Origin: Ophiothrix spiculata
Taxonomy: Eukaryota > Echinodermata > Ophiuroidea > Amphilepidida > Ophiotrichidae
Length of the DNA: 25,107 nucleotides
Strand: one strand, 5' to 3'
Assembly: GCA_000969725.1 (NCBI GenBank)
Contig: JXSR01S033736.1
Positions 22,601-25,107 of this stretch are shown piece after piece. The position numbers and the translations under genes are program-made. Position 1 is the first letter of the stretch. Every line of letters starts with the position of its first letter. The notes beneath the pieces were generated by a model that worked only from the letters and a program-made list of their open reading frames with translations, was not told the origin of the DNA and did not search any database.

Positions 22601-23963
22601 TAACTTGTCAAGCAACCCTAGAGATATTGAGGAGCTGTTTGTAGGGATGCTACAATCATAGAGAGGTTTAGGCCTGGGAGTTTACAATAATTACATAACC
22701 GTTTAAACGAAAGAAATGTTTGTTTAACCGTTTAACCGTATACAACTGTTGAATTTTGCAACTGTAATAAACTACATTTCCTAGTGAATTTTATACAATT
22801 TATGACTTACCAAAATAACAGGCGGTCAAAATATTGTCTTCAAAACACTTTTATTTGACATAAGAAGTCATGAAATCAACACAACTTTTCTAGCGAATAT
22901 TTTACTGCCCCGTGCAATGTAAAAAATGTGAAACTTGCATATATAGGGCTACGCCATTGAATATAATAGTCATCCAAATAGTCAACTGGATATCCCGTCT
23001 TTAGGTTGCGGCACCATTTATCCGTGACATGAAATTTCTAAATATTTAGTGGTGTTTCCGTCATTTAAACGGGTAAATGATCACAACGTAAGAGAGGTTA
23101 CACGTACATTTGACATGGGTAGTAGTTGAAGCACACAGATTATTAAGATTCCCTGATAGTAGTGCACTACTAAGGCGACAAAAAAAACACCCACCCTGTT
23201 TTACGGGCAGGCGGACCTTTCAAGTGGGGATTGGTCGGTCAGGCGAATTTTGTTTGTTTCTAAATGTTTTCCCCAAAAAAACCCAAAAATCTAAAAATAT
23301 GGAAGAAAAAATGAAAAAAATTTTACAAAGAAATTTTCAATGTTTCCCCCAAAATAACCAAAAAATCTAAAAAAATGGGGAAAAAATGAAAAAATTTTAC
23401 AAAGAAATTTTCAATTTTGGCCGAAAACAGCTAATTTTACAAGGCCGGTAAAATATGGTCGGGGTTTTTTCGTCGCCCAAAAGGCAATTTTATCTAAAGT
23501 TGTGATATAAAACAGGGCTGTGACAGTTAGCTGATAGAAAATGCTAAAAATAGTGACAAAATGCCAAAAAGAGACTGAAAATAAACAAAAAAACTGAAAT
23601 TTAAGACTCTTTTGAAGGCATTAAAAAATCTGAAATCAGCGTAAAATCTGAACAAAAATAAAAATAAACAAAAAAAGCTGAAATTTAGACTCTTTTGAAG
23701 GCATAAAAAATCTGAAATCAGCGTAAAATCTGAACTCCCACACCCCTGTATAAAGCTGTAAATTATATTTTTCTTGCAAACTTACAAATGGTCTTCTTGT
23801 GTCCCAGATCTGGATACTGCCATCTTGGCACGGAGCAGCAATCAGATAGCCGTCTCTACTATATGTGCAGCACGTAGGTATCGTCCTTTGTCCGTTTTGT
23901 GAGCGGAATTTCAACACTTCTTTTTGTTTGTTGGCTATGTTAAAGTCCCATATCCTGACAGTC
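1469..23963 (-). CDS. WDR70: WDR70 (WD repeat-containing protein 70), partial gene, eight exons
   Basis: Seen: eight minus-strand exons, 23963-23786, 20267-20168, 19201-19117, 13789-13651, 9902-9802, 6799-6720, 4877-4758 and 1631-1469. All have AG acceptors and GT donors and matching phases; they total 966 nt with no stop. The product holds the end of one WD repeat, four further repeats, then a basic tail ending near FWISPAYK. Order and motifs (CTYSRDG, GSIQIWD, TSCISFSYD, RGGDDTLKTWD, FSPDDK, WHPRLNQI, RGAKLCVVK, DPVKSH, LSSYVAKNIA, NPREAILRHAK) follow vertebrate WDR70 as I recall it, so the identification is firm. Known: WDR70 is a nuclear protein linked to the CUL4-DDB1 ubiquitin ligase and to histone H2B ubiquitination at DNA breaks. 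The human protein is about 650 residues, so roughly half is here. Missing: the N-terminal exons (right of the window) and the last exon(s). Introns range from about 1 to 5.3 kb and are filled with transposons. Confidence 0.95.
1632..2428. other. WDR70 intron sequence with nothing recognised
   Basis: AT-rich sequence between an exon and the first MITE. The 73-codon open stretch at 1844-2065 shows no known motif and looks like chance. Confidence 0.5.
2429..2744. mobile_element. MITE of the TTCCCTGA-repeat type, hAT-like
   Basis: Ends CAGGGTTCC at 2429 and GGAACCCTG at 2744 are inverted. The inside repeats TTCCCTGA-like words near both ends (AAATTCCCTGATT, AATTCCCTGACTGG, TTCCCTGATGGG), a recognisable style of MITE in marine animals. 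ACCTG occurs directly outside both ends, a possible short target duplication. The assignment to hAT is an inference. No coding capacity. Confidence 0.6.
2786..3164. mobile_element. MITE with about 36-bp inverted ends
   Basis: TATACTCTATAAATCTTG at 2787 continues AAGTATGCAACAAG and recurs inverted at 3131-3163 with one mismatch in the first 32 bases or so. TA sits at each outer edge. About 380 bp, AT-rich, no coding content. Family unknown. Confidence 0.65.
3283..3545. mobile_element. Foldback MITE, copy 1 (complete), double hairpin
   Basis: Outer inverted ends: ATGTGAGTGCAAGAAAGT with CGTATCTGCAATAGCTGC on the left, and the inverted form at 3508-3545. Inside, 3368-3436 is a second inverted repeat with 32-base arms differing at one base around CATCA; the arms contain CTTGAAATGGTTCTTCAGG. 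Two more copies are at about 19222-19412 and 22121-22300. Open stretches on either strand here are by-products of the hairpin. Confidence 0.75.
3680..3765 (+). repeat. Possible tRNA-derived SINE head
   Basis: GTAGTTCAAATCCAACG near 3739 resembles a pol III B box (GGTTCRANNCC), and TGGCAGACCATGCTTGG about 45-50 bases before it could pass for an A box. The stem bases do not fold into a clean tRNA by eye. The downstream part (to about 3870) is unique-looking. A chance match is possible. Confidence 0.3.
4277..4430. mobile_element. Small MITE, CAGGGGTGTGAGAG family, copy 1
   Basis: 154 bp flanked by TA. The ends CAGGGGTGTGAGAG and CTCTCACACCCGTG are inverted. The inside is rich in GCTGAAA words on one strand (AAAGAGCTGAAAATGG, AAGCTGAAATCAG). 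A longer relative lies at 23513-23748. No coding capacity. Confidence 0.7.
4435..4846 (-). repeat. Three tandem partial copies of the WDR70 exon 7 donor region
   Basis: Each unit contains intron sequence (TGGTCATATATGGTGTACC, then CCATTTTGGGTC), the gtaag donor and the donor-side exon half. Unit 3 (about 4701-4846) belongs to the working exon. Unit 2 (about 4531-4676) keeps the donor at 4585 and exon bases 4586-4676. Unit 1 (about 4435-4517) has lost the donor and about 50 bases. Units differ at several bases, so they are not an assembly echo of one locus. Confidence 0.85.
4758..4877 (-). CDS. WDR70: WDR70 exon: conserved C-terminal tail, part 1
   Basis: The exon is 120 nt. The acceptor is ttatttcag above 4877 and the donor gtaag starts at 4757. 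CA joins the preceding C to make Pro; then 39 codons read HMLRMYRKDQPKNMMAY, KQKQKDRQDPVKSH and RPDLPITT, and the exon ends with G. This is the vertebrate PHxxxMFREP...DRLDPLKSHKPE segment. Two partial tandem copies of its donor-side half lie directly below it (around 4480-4517 and 4586-4676). Reading past the true donor meets an in-frame TGA within four codons. Confidence 0.94.
4878..6570. other. WDR70 intron, AT-rich, nothing recognised
   Basis: Contains only chance-like open stretches (for example 6074-6379 on the minus strand) without recognisable motifs. No inverted ends or known repeats were found by eye. Confidence 0.5.
6571..6669 (+). repeat. Interstitial telomere-like (CCCTAA)n tract, degenerate
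   Basis: About 100 bases contain ACCCTAACCCTAA blocks separated by variants (GACCCGACCCTAA, CATACCCTAACCC, CATAAACCCTAACCC). CCCTAA is the complement of the animal telomere repeat TTAGGG. It is inside an intron, 50 bases from the WDR70 exon at 6720, so it is interstitial and not a chromosome end. Confidence 0.75.
6720..6799 (-). CDS. WDR70: WDR70 exon: basic segment after the propeller, possible nuclear signal
   Basis: The exon is 80 nt. The acceptor is ccttgtttcag above 6799 and the donor gtaagt starts at 6719. After the A that completes AGA (Arg) come 26 codons, GAKLCVVKKKRKSKELG and IIKKEHIIT, then one base. RGAKLCVVK and the IIT(P) end match the vertebrate protein right after the propeller. 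The KKKRKSK cluster is a plausible nuclear localisation signal (inference). The first 45 or so bases and the acceptor recur in five degenerate tandem copies up to 7485. This copy is the only one that continues into the conserved end and a donor. Confidence 0.94.
6720..7485 (-). repeat. Tandem array of about 138-bp units carrying the WDR70 exon 6 acceptor
   Basis: The word reading GACCACACATAACTTGG on the plus strand (exon start, antisense) recurs at 6778, 6911, 7050, 7185, 7331 and 7469, spacings 133, 139, 135, 146 and 138. Five units keep the acceptor AG with GTGCCAAG after it (exon edges 6799, 6932, 7071, 7206 and 7352); the last is cut inside the exon. Each unit also carries about 95 bases of the preceding intron. 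Only the unit at 6720-6799 runs into the full exon and donor. Confidence 0.9.
7486..8340. other. WDR70 intron with nothing recognised
   Basis: AT-rich sequence with no clear repeat, RNA gene or conserved reading frame by eye. Confidence 0.45.
8353..8710 (+). pseudogene. Non-LTR retrotransposon fragment, ORF2 C-terminal region
   Basis: The plus strand reads VQRRFVMKDYDRHSSPTNM, then IKTLEWEPLQLCGKIARVTM and IHKIING, a stop (TAG 8494-8496), then TYLQPVTRKTRKHSN, and after a frame change FPHWNALPELL-like words and CKTFKQEITNYLS. This is the thumb-side C-terminal region of CR1/Jockey-like reverse transcriptases (AARFV..DY..SSVT.ML..L.WEPLQ.RR). It is a short, multiply broken remnant, different from the one at 1-845. 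Confidence 0.8.
8720..9801. other. WDR70 intron with nothing recognised
   Basis: AT-rich, with A/T runs at 9240-9420. The minus-strand open stretch 8721-8915 and plus-strand stretch 9498-9692 show no known motifs. Confidence 0.45.
9802..9902 (-). CDS. WDR70: WDR70 exon: last WD repeat
   Basis: The exon is 101 nt. The acceptor is attgccttacag above 9902 and the donor gtgag starts at 9801. It enters in phase 0, has 33 codons (SVVRCIWHPRLNQIIVG, CGNGEAKVFYHPDKSN), then AG of an arginine codon completed by the next exon. VRCxWHPxLNQIxVGxGNG is the highly conserved last blade of WDR70. The long intron upstream of it (9903-13650) holds the nested 2.3-kb transposon and the assembly gap. Confidence 0.95.
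10240..10495. repeat. Probable interspersed repeat with CATTTTATAGTCCCC tail
   Basis: The block runs through TGACCTTCAATGACCCCTGA, AAGTTTCAGGAACGTGC, ACACACAGACGGACACACGG and CCATTTTATAGTCCCCTTTT to a CAGCGGGGACAA end. I recognise this arrangement as a common dispersed repeat in aquatic invertebrate genomes but cannot name the family. The ORFs on both strands here (10280-10584) are inside it and probably meaningless. Confidence 0.45.
11282..12568. mobile_element. TTAA-flanked inverted-repeat element nested in the TA element
   Basis: The ends GGTCATGTGTCGTATGG, then TGGGACACCC (left), and their inverse at 12540-12568 (right) match with two differences over 27 bases. TTAA borders both ends (11278-11281, 12569-12572). 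TTAA is the target of piggyBac- and Kolobok-like transposases (family knowledge). Most of the middle is the assembly gap, so a transposase gene cannot be excluded. Two further CAGGGTG words after TA (11459 and 11648) hint at another insertion reaching into the gap. Confidence 0.7.
11682..12120. other. Assembly gap
   Basis: 439 undetermined bases inside the nested transposon. The content is unknown and the true length may differ. Confidence 1.
13082..13370. mobile_element. TA-flanked MITE with GAGGGTTTGCA ends
   Basis: Inverted ends GAGGGTTTGCA (left) and TGCAAACCCTC (right), with TA at 13080-13081 and 13371-13372. The left TA is also the right target TA of the 2.28-kb element, so one inserted at the edge of the other. 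It contains CAAGATGGCGGC at 13314-13325. 289 bp, no coding content. Confidence 0.7.
13468..13523. repeat. 28-bp direct tandem duplication
   Basis: GCAACAATAACTATATAGTG followed by AAAATATC occurs twice in immediate succession, 28 bases each, with no difference. It lies in the intron 24 bases below the outermost WDR70 exon-4 donor copy. Confidence 0.9.
13547..13697 (-). repeat. Triplicated exon end and splice donor of WDR70 exon 4
   Basis: Three tandem units start at 13547 (47 bp), 13594 (52 bp) and 13646 (52 bp). Each holds the last part of the exon (..GAGTTGGAGTGTTC.. in gene sense) and a CGGTAAG donor. The innermost, at 13650, is the frame-keeping one. Copies differ at about five to ten bases. 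The outer two donors would add 52 or 99 nt. Confidence 0.92.
13651..13789 (-). CDS. WDR70: WDR70 exon: WD repeat (FSPDDK blade), with duplicated 3' end
   Basis: The exon is 139 nt. The acceptor is cattgcag above 13789 and the donor gtaag starts at 13650. The first G finishes ATG (Met); then 46 codons read TDCQFSPDDKMVITGISVKK, NEGQGKLLFFDRETFD and VVTELECSNS, ending in phase 0. Human WDR70 has CCFSPDDKLIVTG and GKLVFFERRTFQ at this place. The last 47 bases and the donor are repeated twice more immediately below (13547-13645), giving three usable GTAAG donors. Only the innermost (13650) keeps the frame: reading past it meets TGA at 13632-13630. The acceptor tract lies about 20 bases from the end of an inverted-repeat element (13811-14214). 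Confidence 0.95.
13811..14214. mobile_element. Inverted-repeat element with long imperfect arms
   Basis: The left part, from CAAGGAATTT through CCATTTTGGATTGTCGCTCA and GAGTTATTGTAC, is mirrored at the right by GTACAATAACTCTGCTCCAT, GAGCGACACAAGATGG and AAATTCCTTG. The arms are about 110 bp and imperfect. The inside is relatively GC-rich. ORFs on both strands (13749-14260) run through the arms and are probably not real. Confidence 0.6.
14579..14612. repeat. Perfect 34-bp palindrome without spacer
   Basis: The centre is TCTCCGGAGA; the arms are TGAATTTCTCATTCTCC and its exact reverse complement. The flanks (C and A) do not pair. Confidence 0.95.
14813..15197. repeat. Two direct repeats of about 205 bp
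   Basis: Both units start AATTTTCCC(A/G)TATAAA and run through GCATTTCTGATCACA, CATGATGC or GTGATGC, GTGAATCATCCC and end with CAGTTAATTTTCCCGTAACC. Starts are at 14813 and 15018, ends at about 14980 and 15190. They are degenerate and rich in TTTTCCCGTA words. Confidence 0.8.
15770..16363 (+). pseudogene. Non-LTR retrotransposon 3' end with (AACAATGA)n-like tail
   Basis: The open stretch 15777-16016 reads LPSSFDNYFVKRSDIQNYST, RHKNHLQLTKNKRV, VRTTGPHLWNSF and INSVKKFRKKLKQELI. This is the usual extreme C-terminus of a LINE reverse transcriptase (LPxSF..F....IH.Y.TR.......GP.LWN.LP....S...FK). It ends with a stop at 16016, a 330-base 3' UTR, and a tail AATGAACAATGAACAATTAA at about 16337. It is 5'-truncated near 15770. 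The ORF piece is intact for its length but cannot be active alone. Confidence 0.8.
16525..17641. mobile_element. TTAA-flanked element, GGGGCCTGTTAA ends
   Basis: The left end GGGGCCTGTTAA and the right end TTAACAGGCCCC are perfect 12-base inverse repeats, each bordered by TTAA (16521-16524, 17642-17645). The target and short ends fit piggyBac/Kolobok-like MITEs. At 1.1 kb it has no transposase frame. A patch at about 16710-16840 is rich in GCGT/TGCG words, unlike its surroundings. Confidence 0.75.
17728..18945. mobile_element. Long inverted-repeat transposon with internal palindrome cluster
   Basis: Arms begin AATAAACTCCGCGTCATAAG and run through TTCCTACCCATGATTTCTAC and ATGCCTGCAGATGAA. Pairing is near perfect for about 65 bases, then with indels to GCGACACCGATT(T/C)G (17868 / 18775), so the arms are roughly 150 bp. 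The right arm has an inserted GACTC/GAGTC hairpin (18795-18845). The middle has about twelve CACAACGCGTTGTG-type palindromes. Target duplication unclear. No coding capacity. Confidence 0.8.
18079..18561. repeat. Cluster of about twelve CACAAYRCGTTGTG palindromes
   Basis: Full 14-mers are at 18079, 18100, 18121, 18236, 18427 and 18527. One-base or end-shortened forms are at 18195, 18222, 18257, 18285, 18460 and 18550. The core is AACGCGTT, AATGCGTT or AACGTGTT between CAC and GTG. Spacing is irregular and the DNA between them is not repeated, so this is not a tandem array. Confidence 0.92.
19117..19201 (-). CDS. WDR70: WDR70 exon: WD strand and inter-blade loop
   Basis: The exon is 85 nt. The acceptor is atctttag above 19201 and the donor gtaagt starts at 19116. 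Two bases complete the glycine codon shared with the previous exon; then come 27 codons (DDTLKTWDMRNFKRAL, then NVAPDLMSYYP) and AT of the methionine codon completed by the next exon. TWDMR corresponds to the LWDIR of the human protein, and YYPM to its FPM before the next blade. A copy of a foldback MITE starts only about 21 bases beyond the acceptor (near 19222). Confidence 0.95.
19222..19412. mobile_element. Foldback MITE, copy 2 (right end missing)
   Basis: Starts GTCATGCAAGTGCAAG, then GTCGTATCTGCAAAAGCTGC as in copy 1. The inner hairpin spans 19311-19400 (GTCATTGGTTCTTGAAATGG and inverse), with its right arm present twice (GAAGAACCATTTCAAGAA at 19344 and 19376). The outer right end is absent. 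It ends about 21 bases from a WDR70 splice acceptor. Confidence 0.75.
19413..20167. other. WDR70 intron; only a 22-bp palindrome noted
   Basis: No coding region or repeat was recognised apart from the perfect 22-bp palindrome at 20099-20120, centred on AGATCT. The open stretch 19762-20001 has no known motif. Confidence 0.5.
20168..20267 (-). CDS. WDR70: WDR70 exon: linker and start of the next WD repeat
   Basis: The exon is 100 nt, too short to stand out as an ORF. The acceptor is gtttcag just above 20267. The donor GTAAGT follows a run of five G, and the frame requires the cut after the fourth. It enters in phase 0 (VRPTFQQRTAHAKGSD), continues TSCISFSYDSKAFATRGG, and leaves one base for the next exon. 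The TSC-SFSYD and RGG(DD) words are typical of the WDR70 blade that starts after the KQAH-like linker in vertebrates. Joined to the next exon it yields RGGDDTLKTWD, a standard WD blade end, which confirms the junction. Confidence 0.95.
20268..21329. other. WDR70 intron with one possible solo mariner-like end
   Basis: TTGATACACACTGTATC near 20575 resembles a single mariner-like terminus. A similar start, CAGTGTGTCTCAAAAG, is at 21899, but the two point away from each other and do not bound one element. Nothing else recognised. Confidence 0.4.
21330..21436. repeat. 53-bp tandem duplication
   Basis: ATAAAAATAATTG..AATTACAAT to GCCTGCTTACAATGAACAG occurs twice head to tail (21330-21382, 21383-21436) with about four differences. 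Confidence 0.9.
22100..22420. repeat. TATGCTCC(A/T)GGAGCATA palindromes around a foldback MITE
   Basis: ATATGCTCCAGGAGCATAT lies at 22100-22118 and TATGCTCCTGGAGCATA at 22402-22418. A hairpin CAGGAGCATGTTTG / CAAACATGCTCCTG lies at 22337-22365, followed by another GGAGCATATATG. The left flank ATTTTCAGTTGAAGTATATG resembles the inverted right part (CATATATGTCAACCGAAAAT). It may be an older inverted-repeat element into which the MITE at 22121 inserted. Confidence 0.6.
22121..22300. mobile_element. Foldback MITE, copy 3
   Basis: Starts CGTCATATGAGTGCAAGAAA, then GTCGTATCTGCAATAGCTGC as in copies 1 and 2. The inner hairpin at 22209-22270 carries TGAAATGGTTCTTCA and TGAAGAACCATTTCAAGAAC. The outer right end was not found. 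Confidence 0.75.
22421..23173. other. WDR70 intron with nothing recognised
   Basis: Contains a short repetition of CCGTTTAAAC and AACCGTTTAACCG near 22700-22738. Otherwise no feature. Confidence 0.45.
23174..23477. mobile_element. MITE with GGCGACRAAAAAA ends and an internal 77-bp duplication
   Basis: The left GGCGACAAAAAAAACACCC with TTTTACGGGC is inverted at the right (GCCGGTAAAATATGG, GGGTTTTTTCGTCGCC). Inside, an A-rich unit with TCTAAAAA, ATGAAAAAA and TTTTACAAAGAAATTTTCAA occurs twice (23262, 23339). The plus-strand open stretch 23110-23370 crosses it and is not a gene. Confidence 0.7.
23513..23748. mobile_element. Small MITE, CAGGGGTGTGAGAG family, copy 2 with duplication
   Basis: The right end CTCCCACACCCCTG with TA matches copy 1 (4277-4430); the left end CAGGGCTGTGACAG is decayed. 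The part CTGAAATTTAAGACTCTTTT to AAATCAGCGTAAAATCTGAA is present twice, about 83 bases apart (23581, 23664). It ends 38 bases from a WDR70 splice donor. Confidence 0.7.
23786..23963 (-). CDS. WDR70: WDR70 exon (first visible): WD repeat end plus a full WD repeat
   Basis: The exon is 178 nt. The acceptor is ...cacttcacag at 23964 and the donor gtaagt starts at 23785. One base completes a codon from an unseen upstream exon and 59 codons follow; it ends in phase 0 (TTT). It starts TVRIWDFNIANKQKE, the last strand of one WD blade, and continues with TIPTCCTYSRDGYLIAA and QDGSIQIWD, a complete blade with the classical terminal WD. The C-terminal half of the open stretch below the donor (down to 23636) is intron read-through, not protein. 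A MITE ends 38 bases below the donor and a mariner-like end sits about 15 bases above the acceptor. No upstream WDR70 exon was found up to 25107. Confidence 0.95.
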
Positions 23964-25107
23964 CTGTGAAGTGATTATACGAGGGGATATCAAAAAGTTT
24001 TGTAAAGATCGCCAAGAATAGACCATCGCACGATATGCAAAATCATGCTTTTTAGGTACGCACCTCTTGGAACCAAGAAAACTTAATCTCATAATTCATA
24101 AATATATTTTTGATGAATATTACCAGGGTATGTCAATCGCGAAAGTTGCACATTAATAAAATATAATTGATTTTATTTTAAATTTGCTCTCAAGAAATAT
24201 TAAATTTAGCGGTTGTCAACTCGTGATAATTTTGACGATGACATCACCCTATCAAAAATAAAATAACGTTTGTCCGAATGTACGACTCCGTCACGGATCC
24301 GTTACGACGCCGTTATGGGGCTGTGCTCAAAAACCCCAAATCTAGTCTGTTTCCCGTCGTTTTACTCCCCGCATTTCGCCATCAACAGCCCCATTTAGGT
24401 TCGTAAAAACCCGTGAAACTCCAAAATATGTTATGACAATAGAAACATCAATCACGGAGATCAGCGGAGACCAATTTATTGACACAATTGTTAAGTGGTT
24501 GTTGTTTAAGTGGATATTAACAAAAGCCACTTAAGAACTTCCTCCTTTAATTTATGACCCAACGAGACTCTAAGATTTTTATTGACCACTGATAATAACT
24601 AATGTCGCGAGTTTAAAGTAATGAGTTTGGCCGAGATCGAGTGGTCTGGGCGGTGTATTGCGATTGATAGAATATGTAGGCCTATTATAACAAGCGACTA
24701 GGGGACGACCTAGTAACCTTGTCAATCACACTCTGATCTATTGCAATAATGCCGCAGTAAATCTCGAGATCGATGTTACTATCGACTTTTTATTTTATTT
24801 CATTTTTTGTTTTGCAATACGGAAAACCATATATAGTTATCACTACTGATTATCTTTTTTTTCATTTGTTTTATTTATCCTTTCTGTTATTTTTTTAATT
24901 GGTTCTCTTCTATTTGTGCTATCATCTTTGTATAGTTAGGCATAACAATAAATTGAAACTTTAACTTGTCTTCGAATTTCACATTGAATTCACTTCGAAT
25001 TTCTTGTCTTTCGAGTTTTTCAAGTTGTTTTTAATTCAAAAGTACTTTTTCATTTTATTCATCTTATTGGTTTACATATTTTTATTTATTTATTAATTTA
25101 TTTATTT
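23964..25107. other. WDR70 intron; possible mariner-like end and AT-rich tail
   Basis: TATACGAGGGGATATCAAAA at 23976 resembles a mariner terminus, with no partner seen. 24240-24430 is a CG-richer patch without a recognised element. 24780-25107 is very A+T rich and includes CAATAAATTGAAACTTTAAC at about 24948, which looks like a LINE tail. No WDR70 exon is visible here. Confidence 0.4.

Noticed and set aside
24625-24670. tRNA-like stretch GCCGAGATCGAGTGGTCT
   Set aside because: It resembles an A box of tRNA-Leu/Ser, but no B box or acceptor stem follows at the right distance.

Overview
This is eukaryotic nuclear DNA, probably from a marine invertebrate. It is AT-rich and intron-rich, packed with small inverted-repeat transposons, and has broken non-LTR retrotransposons, CCCTAA-type interstitial repeats and a 439-base assembly gap (11682-12120). 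Echinoderm- or hemichordate-like texture is a guess; the sequence does not fix the species.

One protein-coding gene is visible. Eight exons on the minus strand (from 23963 down to 1469) join at consensus splice sites, keep one open frame through about 321 codons, and encode a protein matching WDR70, a nuclear WD40 beta-propeller protein. They cover the second half of the propeller and most of the conserved C-terminal tail. The N-terminal exons lie beyond the right edge, and the last exon(s) lie beyond the left edge or were not recognised. Long ORFs elsewhere look like chance or belong to transposon remains.

Layout, left to right. 1-845: plus-strand L2/CR1-type LINE 3' end, broken. 994-1232: small TA-flanked MITE. 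1469-1631: exon 8 of those visible. 2429-4430: string of MITEs. 4435-4877: exon 7 with two partial tandem copies. 6571-6669: telomere-like CCCTAA tract. 6720-7485: exon 6 followed (upstream in gene sense) by an array of about 138-base units, each with the exon start and its splice acceptor. 8353-8710: second LINE remnant. 9802-9902: exon 5. 10798-13079: TA-flanked inverted-repeat element with a TTAA-flanked element and the assembly gap nested in it, and another TA-flanked element (13082-13370) abutting it. 13547-13789: exon 4 with its end and splice donor present three times. 13811-16363: inverted-repeat elements, 205-base direct repeats, a 34-base perfect palindrome and a third LINE remnant. 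16525-17641: TTAA-flanked element. 17728-18945: long-armed inverted-repeat element holding a dozen copies of a 14-base palindrome. 19117-19201 and 20168-20267: exons 3 and 2. 22100-23748: more MITEs. 23786-23963: exon 1 of those visible. 24780-25107: very AT-rich, possibly another LINE tail.

The most unusual feature is that three of the eight WDR70 exons carry local tandem duplications that include a splice site. In each case I tested, using the extra site would introduce a premature stop. The second is the palindrome-rich transposon at 17728-18945.
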